From HXMU1428-3 sp965215715 (GTDB lineage Bacteria; Pseudomonadota; Alphaproteobacteria; Rhizobiales; HXMU1428-3): a stretch of DNA of 64,000 nucleotides. Below are positions 52,309 through 61,484 of the stretch, piece by piece; position 1 is the first letter of the stretch; every line of letters begins with the position of its first letter. The stretch lies in the NCBI GenBank assembly GCA_965215715.1, contig OZ244129.1, positions 930,001 through 994,000 on the forward strand, given 5' to 3'. Under the pieces are notes generated by a model, which saw nothing but the letters and a program-made list of their open reading frames with translations, was not told where the DNA came from and ran no database searches. The position numbers and the translations under genes were made by a program.

Positions 52309-52833
52309 ATGGACGTTCATTTGCAAACATTATCACGGATCTTTATCAGCGTAATTGGCGTTGTTTGGCTTGTCAGTGGGACCCCTGTTTCATTGGCCGC
52401 TCAAGATAAAAAATCGCCTTTGTTGAAATTTGAGATTGTCGATGTCATCCAATCCAAATCAATCCCGACGTCTTTAACCGGTAAACGCGGCAATATAAAG
52501 CGCGGTGAAGCGTTGATGATCGAACGTTCAAAGGGCAATTGTCTGGCGTGTCATCAGGTGACCAGCTTTGTAGAAAAGGCTAAAAAAGACTCCAATTCAT
52601 ATGGCGATATGGGCGAGGTTGGGCCGACTTTGGATAAGGTTGCAGAACGTTATAAAGAAGGCCAATTACGATTGCTATTGGTGGATGCCAAGCAAGTGTT
52701 TCCAGAGACCATTATGCCGTCCTTTTATCGGGTGGAGAATTTGCATCTGGTTGGTAAAAAATTCAAAGATAAGCCCATTCTAGACCCACAAGAGATAGAA
52801 GATATTTTAAGCTTTTTGCTGACGTTGAAATAG
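52309..52833 (+). CDS. soxX: SoxX, monoheme c-type cytochrome
   Basis: This 174-residue periplasmic subunit of SoxXA attaches thiosulfate to the carrier SoxY. It has a signal peptide (ISVIGVVWLVSGTPVSLA), heme motif C78-x2-C81-H82 (GNCLACHQ) and the probable distal Met in ETIMPSFYRV. The GDMGEVGPTLDKVA stretch is typical of SoxX. It lies 12 bases before soxA. The other sox genes (YZ, B, CD) are not in the window, so thiosulfate oxidation depends on genes elsewhere. Confidence 0.92.
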   Translation: MDVHLQTLSRIFISVIGVVWLVSGTPVSLAAQDKKSPLLKFEIVDVIQSKSIPTSLTGKRGNIKRGEALMIERSKGNCLACHQVTSFVEKAKKDSNSYGDMGEVGPTLDKVAERYKEGQLRLLLVDAKQVFPETIMPSFYRVENLHLVGKKFKDKPILDPQEIEDILSFLLTLK

Positions 52834-52845
52834 GAACCAAAGATT

Positions 52846-53661
52846 GTGATCAAGCGCCTCACATTTTTATTGATGATTTTGTGTCTGCCCAGCCTGACCG
52901 TTTTAGCTGGTGATGGGCGTGAAAAGTCTGTGGCGCCGCTTGATGGTGACAATCCATTGTCTAACCTTTGGTCTGGCTTTTACTATGCAAAACCTCAAAC
53001 AAAAAAGATGCAACTGGATGATTTTGAAAACCCGGGGTTGTTATATGTAGAAGAGGGCGCAGATATTTGGGACATCCCTGTTGGAGAGGCGAAAAAATCA
53101 TGTGCTTCTTGCCATGGTACGGCAGATGTTTCCATGAAAGAGGCAGGGGCGCGCTATCCTATTTATTCCCCGCAATTGAAAAAGCTGATTAATTTAGAAC
53201 AGCGTATTAATTTATGCCGCACCGCTTTTCAAAAAGCGCCTGCTTTTAAATATGAATCGCGCGAATTGCTGTCTCTGACTGCTTTTGTGCGCCATCAATC
53301 AAAGGGTGTGCCGGTGCGGGTCAATATAAAAGGGGCAGCCAAACCGTTTTTTGAAAAGGGAAAAGCCTTTTATTATCAACGACGTGGCCAGCTTGATATG
53401 GCCTGCAATCACTGTCATGAAAACAATTATGGTAAGTATATTCGGTCTAACCTGTTAAGCCAGGGCCAGGCCAATGGGTTTCCAACTTATCGCTTGAAAT
53501 GGCAAGGGTTAGGGTCATTGCACCGCCGGTTTAGGGGGTGTAATAAGCAAGTACGTGCCAAGCCATTTGCTTTTGGGGCTGATGAGTATGTGAATTTGGA
53601 ACTTTACTTGAATTGGCGTGGTGCCGGCCTTGAGGTGGAGACCCCAGCTGTTCGAAATTAA
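52846..53661 (+). CDS. soxA: SoxA, diheme c-type cytochrome
   Basis: This 271-residue periplasmic partner of SoxX has a GTG start and a signal peptide (LTFLLMILCLPSLTVLA). Two heme motifs are intact: C86-x2-C89-H90 and C187-x2-C190-H191. The active-site Cys is C232 in FRGCNK, near the end as in other SoxA. Some SoxA have lost the first heme site, but this one has not. It is directly after soxX and 58 bases before a CcdA-type gene that probably supplies reductant for cytochrome maturation or Sox proteins. Confidence 0.93.
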   Translation: MIKRLTFLLMILCLPSLTVLAGDGREKSVAPLDGDNPLSNLWSGFYYAKPQTKKMQLDDFENPGLLYVEEGADIWDIPVGEAKKSCASCHGTADVSMKEAGARYPIYSPQLKKLINLEQRINLCRTAFQKAPAFKYESRELLSLTAFVRHQSKGVPVRVNIKGAAKPFFEKGKAFYYQRRGQLDMACNHCHENNYGKYIRSNLLSQGQANGFPTYRLKWQGLGSLHRRFRGCNKQVRAKPFAFGADEYVNLELYLNWRGAGLEVETPAVRN

Positions 53662-53719
53662 AATGCCTCTATTTCACCTAAATGATGTTGATTAAAGTTA
53701 TTTTATTGGAGCTAAAATT

Positions 53720-54547
53720 TTGGCTGACATTTTTATATATTTTTTCGTGATGCTTGCTGGCTTGCTGAGCTTTCTCTCACCTTGTGTGCTGCCACTTGTT
53801 CCGCCTTATTTGTGCTATTTGGGTGGGGTCACGTTTGATGAATTGGCCCATTCTGAAGAGCGGATTAGCCGCGATGTTCACTGGCGCATCATTTTTGCTT
53901 CGTTGATGTTTGTGTTGGGCTTTACCACAATTTTTGTGGCTCTTGGCGCCAGCGCGTCTGCGCTTGGCTCGTTGTTGCATAGCAATAAAATTATTCTCAC
54001 CCAAATTGCTGGTGCTGTTATCATTTTATTTGGGTTGCAATTTTTAGGTGTGTTTCAAATTGGCTTTTTGCAAAGAGACACCCGCATGCAAGCCAGTTCT
54101 TCAAGTGTGGGGATTATTGGTGCTTATGTTATGGGGCTGGCCTTTGCCTTTGGCTGGACCCCTTGTATAGGGCCGATCTTGGCGCCGGTGTTGTCAATTG
54201 CGGCCAATTGTACCCAAGATATGAGCCGGGGCATAATTTTGCTGCTGTTTTATTCCATTGGGCTGGGCATTCCGTTTATTTTGGCCGCTGTCGGCATTAA
54301 ATCTTTCTTGCGATTTTTAAAGCGGTTTCAAAAACATCTTGGGCTGATGGAAAAGGTCGTTGGCCTGTTGCTGATTTTTATCGGCTTCTTGTTTATCAAT
54401 TCCACGCTTGATTGGTGGGGCAGTTGGATTTCTCTTAATGGGTTGTCGTCCTGGTTATTGGAGAATTTTGAATGGATGCAGTCTGTTGAAAAATGGCTTG
54501 TGCCAGATGATTTGGCCGATGAGATTTTAAAGAAAAATGCCTGCTGA
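53720..54547 (+). CDS. ccdA: CcdA/DsbD-type thiol transporter
   Basis: This 275-residue inner-membrane protein has six helices. The redox cysteines lie in the two symmetric motifs LSFLSPCVLPL and GWTPCIGPIL. It carries electrons from cytoplasmic thioredoxin to the periplasm. In sox clusters the relative is SoxV, and elsewhere it serves cytochrome c maturation. It has a TTG start with GGAG upstream. The C-terminus (residues 245-275) is a charged tail that overlaps the thiD start by 11 bases. Confidence 0.88.
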   Translation: MADIFIYFFVMLAGLLSFLSPCVLPLVPPYLCYLGGVTFDELAHSEERISRDVHWRIIFASLMFVLGFTTIFVALGASASALGSLLHSNKIILTQIAGAVIILFGLQFLGVFQIGFLQRDTRMQASSSSVGIIGAYVMGLAFAFGWTPCIGPILAPVLSIAANCTQDMSRGIILLLFYSIGLGIPFILAAVGIKSFLRFLKRFQKHLGLMEKVVGLLLIFIGFLFINSTLDWWGSWISLNGLSSWLLENFEWMQSVEKWLVPDDLADEILKKNAC

Positions 54548-55397
54548 TCGTGAAAGTAAACAGCCTCCCATTGTGCTCACCATTGCCGGCTCTGACAGTT
54601 CTGGTGGGGCTGGCATTCAGGCAGACTTGAAAACAATTGCCGCTTTTGATTGTTTTGGCATGTCTGTACTCACCGCCATTACCGCGCAAAATAGCCAAGG
54701 GATTGATTTGGTGCATGGTCTTCCAAGCGAGGTGGTGAGGGCTCAACTCAAATCTATATTAGATGATTATCCTATAGCTGTGATTAAAATTGGCATGGTT
54801 GGTACAAAGGATATTGTACAGGTCCTTACTGACCAATTGAGTTTGCTAAAAAATGTGCCCATCATTCTCGATACACCGCTTGTTTCCACTACACAAAGCC
54901 CTCTGGCACAAGAAGGCGTGGTTGAAGCCATGCTGGAGCATTTGTTTCCTCTTGCCAAATTGGTCACTCCAAATCTTGATGAAGCAGGGGTATTTTTAAA
55001 CAAAGAGCTGGCAACCAGCGTTGATGAGATGATGAGCCAAGCCAAAGAGCTGAAACAGTTTGGCTCAGGCGCGGTGTTGTTAAAAGGGGGACATTTGCCC
55101 GGTTTTGAAGAAGGCCAGCGGGCGCTAGATGTTTTTTATGATGGGATGGCGCTAGAAACATTAACAGCGCCATGGGTAAAAGTGTCGCATACGCATGGAA
55201 CAGGCTGTGTGTTAGCGTCCGCGATTGCAGCAAAGATAGCAAAAAATGAAGTTTTGGGTCGCGGTAAACCACTTGTGAAGATGGTTAATGATGCCAAGAT
55301 ATGGCTGGCTGAATGTCTGGCACTTTCTAGTGATATGGGGCTTGGAATGGGCTCTGGACCCGTTAAGATCTCTAAATTGCCTAAATTTACAGATTAA
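54537..55397 (+). CDS. thiD: hydroxymethylpyrimidine (phosphomethylpyrimidine) kinase
   Basis: This 286-residue kinase of thiamine synthesis belongs to the ribokinase-like family. It shows LTIAGSDSSGGAGIQADLKT at the start, VTPNLDEA in the middle and the catalytic HGTGCVLASAIA (anion hole plus base) near the end. It overlaps the end of ccdA by 11 bases and so is translationally coupled. A short hairpin with AGCCTTT follows (55425-55442) and may be a weak terminator. Thiamine diphosphate is the transketolase cofactor, but no direct link to the cbb operon is visible. Confidence 0.92.
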   Translation: MPADRESKQPPIVLTIAGSDSSGGAGIQADLKTIAAFDCFGMSVLTAITAQNSQGIDLVHGLPSEVVRAQLKSILDDYPIAVIKIGMVGTKDIVQVLTDQLSLLKNVPIILDTPLVSTTQSPLAQEGVVEAMLEHLFPLAKLVTPNLDEAGVFLNKELATSVDEMMSQAKELKQFGSGAVLLKGGHLPGFEEGQRALDVFYDGMALETLTAPWVKVSHTHGTGCVLASAIAAKIAKNEVLGRGKPLVKMVNDAKIWLAECLALSSDMGLGMGSGPVKISKLPKFTD

Positions 55398-55656
55398 GTA
55401 AGTGTATTGTAAAATTGATATAAAAAAGGCTCATTAGCCTTTATTGAACAATATTTAACTTTACAGTCCGGTTCTTGTAAACCATAACTCAGGCAAATCC
55501 GTGCAATTATGGATTTTATGGTTAGAACTGAGGTGGATGGGGCAGGCCCGATTTTGGGCCTCTTATCTCCTGGCTAATGGTTAACACTTACCAGTTTTGG
55601 TGAATTTTTGGATTGATCTCTTGGATTAAACCGTAAAGAGAGCAAAGACGTTTGTT

Positions 55657-57996
55657 ATGAATTTATTTGGATCGTTAAAATCTTTAGGCTTTGGCATTGA
55701 ACGTATTGGGCTTTTGCCTTTGCGCCATCCTTGGCTTGCGCTATTGGCCTTGGCTGCCTTTTCAGCCTTTTGTGCTACTGGCATTTTGAAACTAGAGACA
55801 GATGATGCCTTGAGCGATTTGTTTCGCTCTGAATCTCCCATTTATCAAGACTATAAAGTGATGAGTGAGTTATTTCCCTCTAGTGAGCGCGATGTGCTGG
55901 TGGTACTTGAGGGCAAAGAGCTGTTAAGTCCCGATGGTCTTGAGACGATCCGCAATGTTCACCAAGAACTTGAATTTGTCGACAGCGTTGATGGTGCTTT
56001 GTCTATTTTTTCCATGCGTGGCTCTCCCAATAAAGATGGCTATGCGCCGCCGATTATCCCACATGACATTCCGGCCTATAATGAAGGCTTTGACTTGGTA
56101 GAAAAGGGCATAAAAGAACACCCGCTGGTTTATGGCAAGATGCTGTCAGAACCTGATAAACAAGGCAAACAAATTGCCCTTGTTGTGCTTTCCATTCGTC
56201 CTGACATTAAAGCCAGTAAAGATATGTCGCAGGCTATGGCCGATGTACGGGCCGCTGCCCTGGAGGCTCTGGCGGATAATAAAGCTATAACTGTTGATGT
56301 GGCGGGCATTCCGGTGATGCGCCAGGAAATTAAGCAAGCCATTAAACGGGATCGTTTAATTTTTAACACCATTGGTTTTATCGTTGGTTTTGCCATTAGC
56401 TTGGCCTTTTTCCGCCGCCCAACATTGGTGTTTATTGCCTCTGTTTGCCCAGCACTTTCTGTCTTATGGTCTTTGGGGTTATTGGGTCATTTTGGTTTTC
56501 AGTTGAATACTTTTATTAATGTTATCCCTCCGTTGGTGATGGTGATTGCTTTGTCCGATGCCATGCATATGGTTTATTCAATTCGGCGTAACATCACCAA
56601 AGGGCTTGATCGTTTTGAGGCGACAAGGGAGGCGGTGCTTAATGTTGGGCCTGCCTGTGTGTTGACATCTTTAACGACCTCTTTGGCTTTGGTCAGTCTT
56701 GCCTATACCGATTCAGGTCTTATTCGCCAATTTGGTTTTGGTGCGGCAATTGCCACCTTAATGGCTTTTGTATCTGTGATCTTAATCGTGCCAACCTTGA
56801 CCGCATTACTTATGCGCAATGAAGACAAATTCAGAGAACAAGAGCATAAACATGCCAAGGCCTTAAATGTTCTTGAGAGCTTCTCAGGCAAAATCAGCCG
56901 TTGGATCACGCCGCGCCATTTGGCCATGACCATTATCGGCATTTCAATGGCGGTGTTGTTTAGCATTATGCATAGCCAATTGCAGGCGCAGTATCGCTTA
57001 ACGGACCAAGTGCCAACGGGCAAAGAGTCGATTGAGACTGCGGGGCGCATTGATAAGTTTTTGCAAGGGGCCACCCCTTTGCATATTTTAATTGAATGGC
57101 CTGCTGATAAGTCTATCCGGAAAGACCCTGAGGTTTTAGACGCGATTGAAGAGGCTCACCGCATTATGGAAGAACAGGCCGGTGTTGCAAATGTTTGGTC
57201 AGTGGCTGCATTGCGACGATGGTTGCGTGATAATCAAGGCAAAGAGAGTGCAACACCTTCCTCGGTGGGGGACTATTTGGATAAAATGCCGGAGCATTTG
57301 CTTAACCGGTTTGTCAATGAGCCTAAAAATTCGGCCATTATTACCGGGCGTGTGCCTGACATTGACGCCAAAGATACATTGCCCATTTTGGATGGTATTG
57401 AGGCTGAATTGCTTAAAAAGTTACCTGAAGGCCATGGCATGAATATTCGGGTCACGGGGCTGTCTTCGGTTTCTGCTGTGCAAAGCTCAACCATGATCAA
57501 TCAGCTCAACCAGGGGCTGTTAGGGGCCGTGGTGCTGGTGATTGTGTTAATTGGCTTTGCGTTTCGCTCTAAAGAGGTGGCCTTGCTCTCAATCATACCA
57601 AACCTGTTGCCAATTGCCGCGGCTGGAGCTGGGCTTTATTTGCAAAATCTAGGGTTGGAATATGCCAGCGTCATTGGTCTGACTGTGGCTTTTGGTTTGG
57701 CTGTTGATGACAGCATTCACTTCTTAAACCGCCTGCACTTAGAGCGAACACGCACAACAAGCCAACAAGAGGCTGTTTATAATACGCTTATCCATATTGG
57801 TCCTGTGTTGATGTTGACAACTATGGTTTTGGTGTGCGGGTTGGCGGTTACAATATTAAGTGAATTGCCTTCTATGCGCCAATTTGGTAGTTTGGCAATG
57901 ACAACGCTAATCGCTGCTTTATTGGCTGACCTATTGATTTTACCGGCAATTATCATTTCTACCTGCCGGGAGAAGCTGGGACAAGATGCCAATTAA
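55657..57996 (+). CDS. RND-superfamily exporter (MMPL-like)
   Basis: This 779-residue inner-membrane transporter has the two-fold repeat of RND/MMPL proteins. Each half has one helix, a large periplasmic domain and a helix bundle. The bundles begin near residues 225 and 615. The half-sites ALSDAMHMVYSIRR and GLAVDDSIHFLNRLH are the proton-relay helices. MMPL/HpnN-type relatives move lipids or hopanoids, but no hopanoid genes are near. Substrate unknown. A gap of 258 bases upstream has only weak promoter-like sequence. A terminator follows. Confidence 0.85.
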   Translation: MNLFGSLKSLGFGIERIGLLPLRHPWLALLALAAFSAFCATGILKLETDDALSDLFRSESPIYQDYKVMSELFPSSERDVLVVLEGKELLSPDGLETIRNVHQELEFVDSVDGALSIFSMRGSPNKDGYAPPIIPHDIPAYNEGFDLVEKGIKEHPLVYGKMLSEPDKQGKQIALVVLSIRPDIKASKDMSQAMADVRAAALEALADNKAITVDVAGIPVMRQEIKQAIKRDRLIFNTIGFIVGFAISLAFFRRPTLVFIASVCPALSVLWSLGLLGHFGFQLNTFINVIPPLVMVIALSDAMHMVYSIRRNITKGLDRFEATREAVLNVGPACVLTSLTTSLALVSLAYTDSGLIRQFGFGAAIATLMAFVSVILIVPTLTALLMRNEDKFREQEHKHAKALNVLESFSGKISRWITPRHLAMTIIGISMAVLFSIMHSQLQAQYRLTDQVPTGKESIETAGRIDKFLQGATPLHILIEWPADKSIRKDPEVLDAIEEAHRIMEEQAGVANVWSVAALRRWLRDNQGKESATPSSVGDYLDKMPEHLLNRFVNEPKNSAIITGRVPDIDAKDTLPILDGIEAELLKKLPEGHGMNIRVTGLSSVSAVQSSTMINQLNQGLLGAVVLVIVLIGFAFRSKEVALLSIIPNLLPIAAAGAGLYLQNLGLEYASVIGLTVAFGLAVDDSIHFLNRLHLERTRTTSQQEAVYNTLIHIGPVLMLTTMVLVCGLAVTILSELPSMRQFGSLAMTTLIAALLADLLILPAIIISTCREKLGQDAN

Positions 57997-58052
57997 GTTT
58001 TAAATTGTGTCGAACGATTTTACCCTTTAATAAGGGACGAGAGATAATAAAG

Positions 58053-58076
58053 GGGGCAGGCAATGCCCCTGATTTT
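58053..58076 (+). terminator. intrinsic terminator after the RND exporter gene
   Basis: A GGGGCA/TGCCCC stem (58053-58058 with 58064-58069) has a five-base loop, followed by a T-rich tail. A second small stem CCCTT/AAGGG lies just upstream. Confidence 0.65.
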
Positions 58077-58111
58077 TGTGTGTTATTGAGTTTGTTTAAA
58101 GGACCGCTTTT

Positions 58112-58606
58112 ATGAGTAATTTGCTTTACAATTTTTGGAACATAACCCGCAAAGGGGTGATTGCCAGCTTATTGGCAATGGCTGTTTCGATCACTTTTGT
58201 TGGTGCTGCTTCAGCCAATCCTTTTAAAAAGGTTGCTGGTAAATGGCGTAGCGCTGGGGCGACTGCCGTCATTAAAGGTAATAAAGAGCGTATTAAATGC
58301 CGGGCACGCTATAATGTTCCTGGGCGGACTGTGAAGTTGAATTTAAAATGCTCAGGTCCGGGCTATTTTATTAATGTATATGTTGATGGACGTGTTATTG
58401 GCAGCAAGGTCAAAGGATCTTGGCGGGAAACACAATTTGGCAAAAGTGGTTGGCTTTCAGGCCGCGCCAGTTCTAAATCGTCAAATATTTCATTTTCTGG
58501 TGGTGGGTTTAAAGGCGGTTTGAGTGTTCGGTTTTCTAGCTCAAAACGTCATGCCATTTATATTCGCGCAAATGGAAATAGGGTTTCTATCCCCTTACGG
58601 CGTTAG
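58112..58606 (+). CDS. secreted basic beta-rich protein, unknown function
   Basis: This 164-residue protein has a signal peptide (GVIASLLAMAVSITFVGAASA). The mature part is strongly basic and rich in Gly and Ser with alternating strands, including two Cys (RIKCRARYN, LNLKCSGPG) likely to be a disulfide. The strand pattern resembles a small lipocalin-like or beta-sandwich domain found in many Alphaproteobacteria, but I cannot assign a function. It is a single gene with a terminator behind it. Confidence 0.65.
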   Translation: MSNLLYNFWNITRKGVIASLLAMAVSITFVGAASANPFKKVAGKWRSAGATAVIKGNKERIKCRARYNVPGRTVKLNLKCSGPGYFINVYVDGRVIGSKVKGSWRETQFGKSGWLSGRASSKSSNISFSGGGFKGGLSVRFSSSKRHAIYIRANGNRVSIPLRR

Positions 58607-58676
58607 ATGAATATGATATAGGCCTTCTCGGCCATATCTTGTGTGTTAAACACGCAACAATTTTAACTTTAATTTA

Positions 58677-58707
58677 GAGCCATAAATATAATTATGGCTC
58701 TTTTTTT
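58677..58707 (+). terminator. intrinsic terminator
   Basis: A GAGCCATAA/TTATGGCTC stem (58677-58685 with 58692-58700) has a six-base loop and a run of seven T. The rest of the gap 58607-58945 is AT-rich with no gene. Confidence 0.9.
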
Positions 58708-58945
58708 ATGGTTAGATGTATGTGATCTTTGTCTCAATTTAAGCGTGTAAAACACTAACGTGTTGATATTTTGTGAGTATTTATATTGATAAGAATTGCT
58801 TATACATCAGTATTAAGATCTAAATAGGTGAATTTCATCTCCTAAGATCTTTGGTGTGCGGTTATGGTAATTGCATGTCCCCTCTAGTTTAGATAGCATT
58901 TATAAAAATCATAAAATTATTTAGTTGATTTTAAATTGGGGACAA

Positions 58946-60292
58946 ATGATGAGTATCTTTGGTAAACGGCTTATTTCTGGTGGTTTTGCTTTTAGCTTTA
59001 TTAGTCTGATTGCTGGTACGGCGATAGCTGGGGGGTTTGCAATTCGTGAACAATCCACATCTGGTTTGGGTGCCGCTTTTGCGGGTAATGCTGCTGGTTA
59101 TGATTTGAGCACGATTTATTGGAACCCAGCTGGGGTGGCTATTGCAGGGCCGGGCATTACAACGGAGAGCCATGCAGCACTGATAATACCGAACGCAGAA
59201 ATAGATCCGGCTGATAATCAGGCTTTAACGACTGTTTTTCCATTAGGGGCCCTACCAGCAGGTTCAAATGAAATTGATAAGCTTGCGTTTGTGCCTTCAA
59301 GTTATGCCGCATGGCGGATAAATGATAAATTGACCATTGGTTATGGGTTTAATGCACCCTTCGGTTTGGCCACTGAGGCAGATGATAATGTTTGGGCTGG
59401 TCAGTATGATTTTCGTGAAGCTGAATTAAAGACTTATAACTTTAACCCTGTTGTGGGCTACCAGGTTTCTTCAACTCTAGCTATCGGTTTAGGGCTTCAG
59501 ATCCAATACACGGATTTAAATTTAAAACAAGCGATTATACCAGGGGCAACCCCGGCTGTTACGCATCCTACTGCAGATGTTGATGTCGATGATTGGGGGG
59601 TTGGCTTTACAGCGGGTTTATTATGGCGCCCAGTACAAGGAACCTCTATTGGTGTTGGCTATCGTTCTCGGGTAAATAACACACTAGAGGGAACATTGGA
59701 TGTATCTGGGTTGCCCGCCGCAAGCCAAAATGTTCGTGCCGATTTTGATTTACCAGAAATTGTAACGGTTAGCTTGCGTCAGGATATTGCTCCAAATATG
59801 CGCCTTTTAGGTACCTTTGAATGGACCAATTGGAGTATTTTAGGGACGGTTAATTTGATGAATCGTGATACAGGTGCTCCTGTTATGACTGCTAATCCAG
59901 CAACTTTAGCGCAAGGTCCTTTGACTGTTGAAGCCAATTGGGATGATGGTTATTTTCTATCTGGTGGTTTGGAATATGATTATAACGAGCAGCTCACATT
60001 AAGAGGTGGTGTTGCTTATGAGTGGTCACCTATTCAAGAACCAACACAAAGACTTGTGGCTGTTCCTGATAGTGATAGAATTTGGCTCAGCGTTGGGGCG
60101 ACTTATAAGTATTCAGAGGCCACAAGCTTTGATTTAGCCTATACGCATATCTTTATGGATGATGAAACCTTGCTGCGTCCATCAGGTTTTGCTGCCAGTG
60201 TTGATAGTTCTATCGATATCATTGGTGTTAGCTTTAAAACCAAATGGGGGGCTGATGGGCCATTTGGTCTTTTGAGTGGTATAACGAACTAA
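58946..60292 (+). CDS. outer membrane transport protein, OmpP1/FadL family
   Basis: This beta-barrel of about 448 residues has a signal peptide ending near AIAGG. The mature start GGFAIREQSTSGLGAAFAGNAA is the FadL/TodX hallmark, where the N-terminal hatch plugs the barrel. STIYWNPAGVA and the repeated aromatic strands up to the C-terminus also fit. FadL proteins take up fatty acids, alkanes or aromatics. A link to the monooxygenase is conceivable, but it is 46 kb away. The start may be 58946 or 58949. The in-frame TTG at 58925 is less likely. A two-way terminator follows. Confidence 0.9.
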   Translation: MMSIFGKRLISGGFAFSFISLIAGTAIAGGFAIREQSTSGLGAAFAGNAAGYDLSTIYWNPAGVAIAGPGITTESHAALIIPNAEIDPADNQALTTVFPLGALPAGSNEIDKLAFVPSSYAAWRINDKLTIGYGFNAPFGLATEADDNVWAGQYDFREAELKTYNFNPVVGYQVSSTLAIGLGLQIQYTDLNLKQAIIPGATPAVTHPTADVDVDDWGVGFTAGLLWRPVQGTSIGVGYRSRVNNTLEGTLDVSGLPAASQNVRADFDLPEIVTVSLRQDIAPNMRLLGTFEWTNWSILGTVNLMNRDTGAPVMTANPATLAQGPLTVEANWDDGYFLSGGLEYDYNEQLTLRGGVAYEWSPIQEPTQRLVAVPDSDRIWLSVGATYKYSEATSFDLAYTHIFMDDETLLRPSGFAASVDSSIDIIGVSFKTKWGADGPFGLLSGITN

Positions 60293-60327
60293 CCACCCGT
60301 TTTATTAAAGACAGTTTTAAGTCACTA

Positions 60328-60362
60328 AAAAAACCAGCCTAAGGAAGTTAGGTTGGTTTTTT
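60328..60362 (+). terminator. two-way terminator
   Basis: A 15-bp stem with one G-U pair (60328-60342 with 60348-60362) has a five-base loop, with A and T runs on either side. It serves the porin gene and the convergent kinase gene. Confidence 0.9.
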
Positions 60363-60386
60363 ATGTCTGAGTGCTTTGTTTTGATG

Positions 60387-61241
60387 TTAAAAACCGAATT
60401 TATCCAAAGTGCGTTCAATGGGTGGCAAATATGAACTGCCAAATAGGCAAACATGAACGAGGGTCGGGTAGAGGTTGTAAATATCAACGCGCTCTTTAAA
60501 AAAAGCTGGCTCTAGAGGGGTGATGGTTTGATAACCTTTAAAAAAATCTTGTCCAAAGGTTGAGAACATTTGCGTGAAGGCGAGTTCAATTTCCTTGTCA
60601 GCGTAATAAATGGCTGGGTCTATAAAACCAGTTAATTGACCTTGATGAACCATAACGTTACCCCCCCAAATATCGCCGTGAATAAGGCTGGGCTTGTCTG
60701 GTTCACAAAGAAAATTTTCAAGCTGTTCAGAAAACACTTGCAGGCGGTCAAATAGGTTTGTGGGCAGGGCCTCTTTTTCTTGAGCAATTGTGGCTATGTG
60801 CATTAGTCGTTTGTTCTTAAAAAAATCGAGCCAGGATGAAGTCTCATGATTAGGTTGGGCAAGGGGACCAATCGGGGTTGTGTTTGTAAACCCAAAATAA
60901 GAAGCGCTATGTCGGTGCAATTTGGCCAAGGTTTGCCCCGTTTTAAACTGTGCCCTTTGGCTTAGCGAGCTATTGTCATTGCTCAGCCATTCCATTACCA
61001 GGCATTGGTCGTCCACTGCCCAAACATCTGGTACAGGCCAGCCTGCTGTTTTTAAGCATTCCAGCATTTGTGCTTCTATTCTTAGGTTGGGAGAGCTTTG
61101 CGAAATATTGGATTTAACAGCTGCCATCTGCCCATTCTCTAGCCAGATTTTATCGCCCCTTATACCAAAGCCTGTTGAAAGGGGGACGGAGTTGACAATG
61201 ATCAGTTTATGTTTTTGTTCTAAATGGTCTTTGAGTTGCAT
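60387..61241 (-). CDS. fructosamine-kinase-like protein
   Basis: This 284-residue kinase of the fructosamine/ketosamine-3-kinase family has the aminoglycoside-phosphotransferase fold. The catalytic loop is LIHGDIWGGN and the metal-binding Asp is in GFIDPAIYYAD. LNRIEAQMLECL-like helix residues and VMEWLS form the hinge. Such enzymes phosphorylate sugars bound to proteins or free amines and help remove glycation. The bacterial substrate is usually unknown. It is a single gene on the minus strand. Confidence 0.85.
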   Translation of the reverse strand: MQLKDHLEQKHKLIIVNSVPLSTGFGIRGDKIWLENGQMAAVKSNISQSSPNLRIEAQMLECLKTAGWPVPDVWAVDDQCLVMEWLSNDNSSLSQRAQFKTGQTLAKLHRHSASYFGFTNTTPIGPLAQPNHETSSWLDFFKNKRLMHIATIAQEKEALPTNLFDRLQVFSEQLENFLCEPDKPSLIHGDIWGGNVMVHQGQLTGFIDPAIYYADKEIELAFTQMFSTFGQDFFKGYQTITPLEPAFFKERVDIYNLYPTLVHVCLFGSSYLPPIERTLDKFGF

Positions 61242-61484
61242 TGTTTGATTGAGGGTTTTTAATAAAGCAAAACCTGTGATGTTTCATAGAATAAGGCTAT
61301 TGATAAATCGTTTTTAGAAACATAAAAAGATAGTCTAGGGTGTTTTTTATAGAATTTAGCAACTTTTGGGAGACGTCGGCCAGAATTAATTGGTGATTGC
61401 ATATTTTTGTCATAAATCTTCAATCTAAATCTGTGACAGGAATGGTTGTAAATAAGAAGTGTAGGTTTTTAGGAGTGTCTGACT

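Noticed and set aside
58946..60292. FadL-type porin as part of the monooxygenase system
   Set aside because: It is 46 kb from prmABCD, has its own terminators and no shared promoter motif. Function in hydrocarbon uptake cannot be claimed from sequence.
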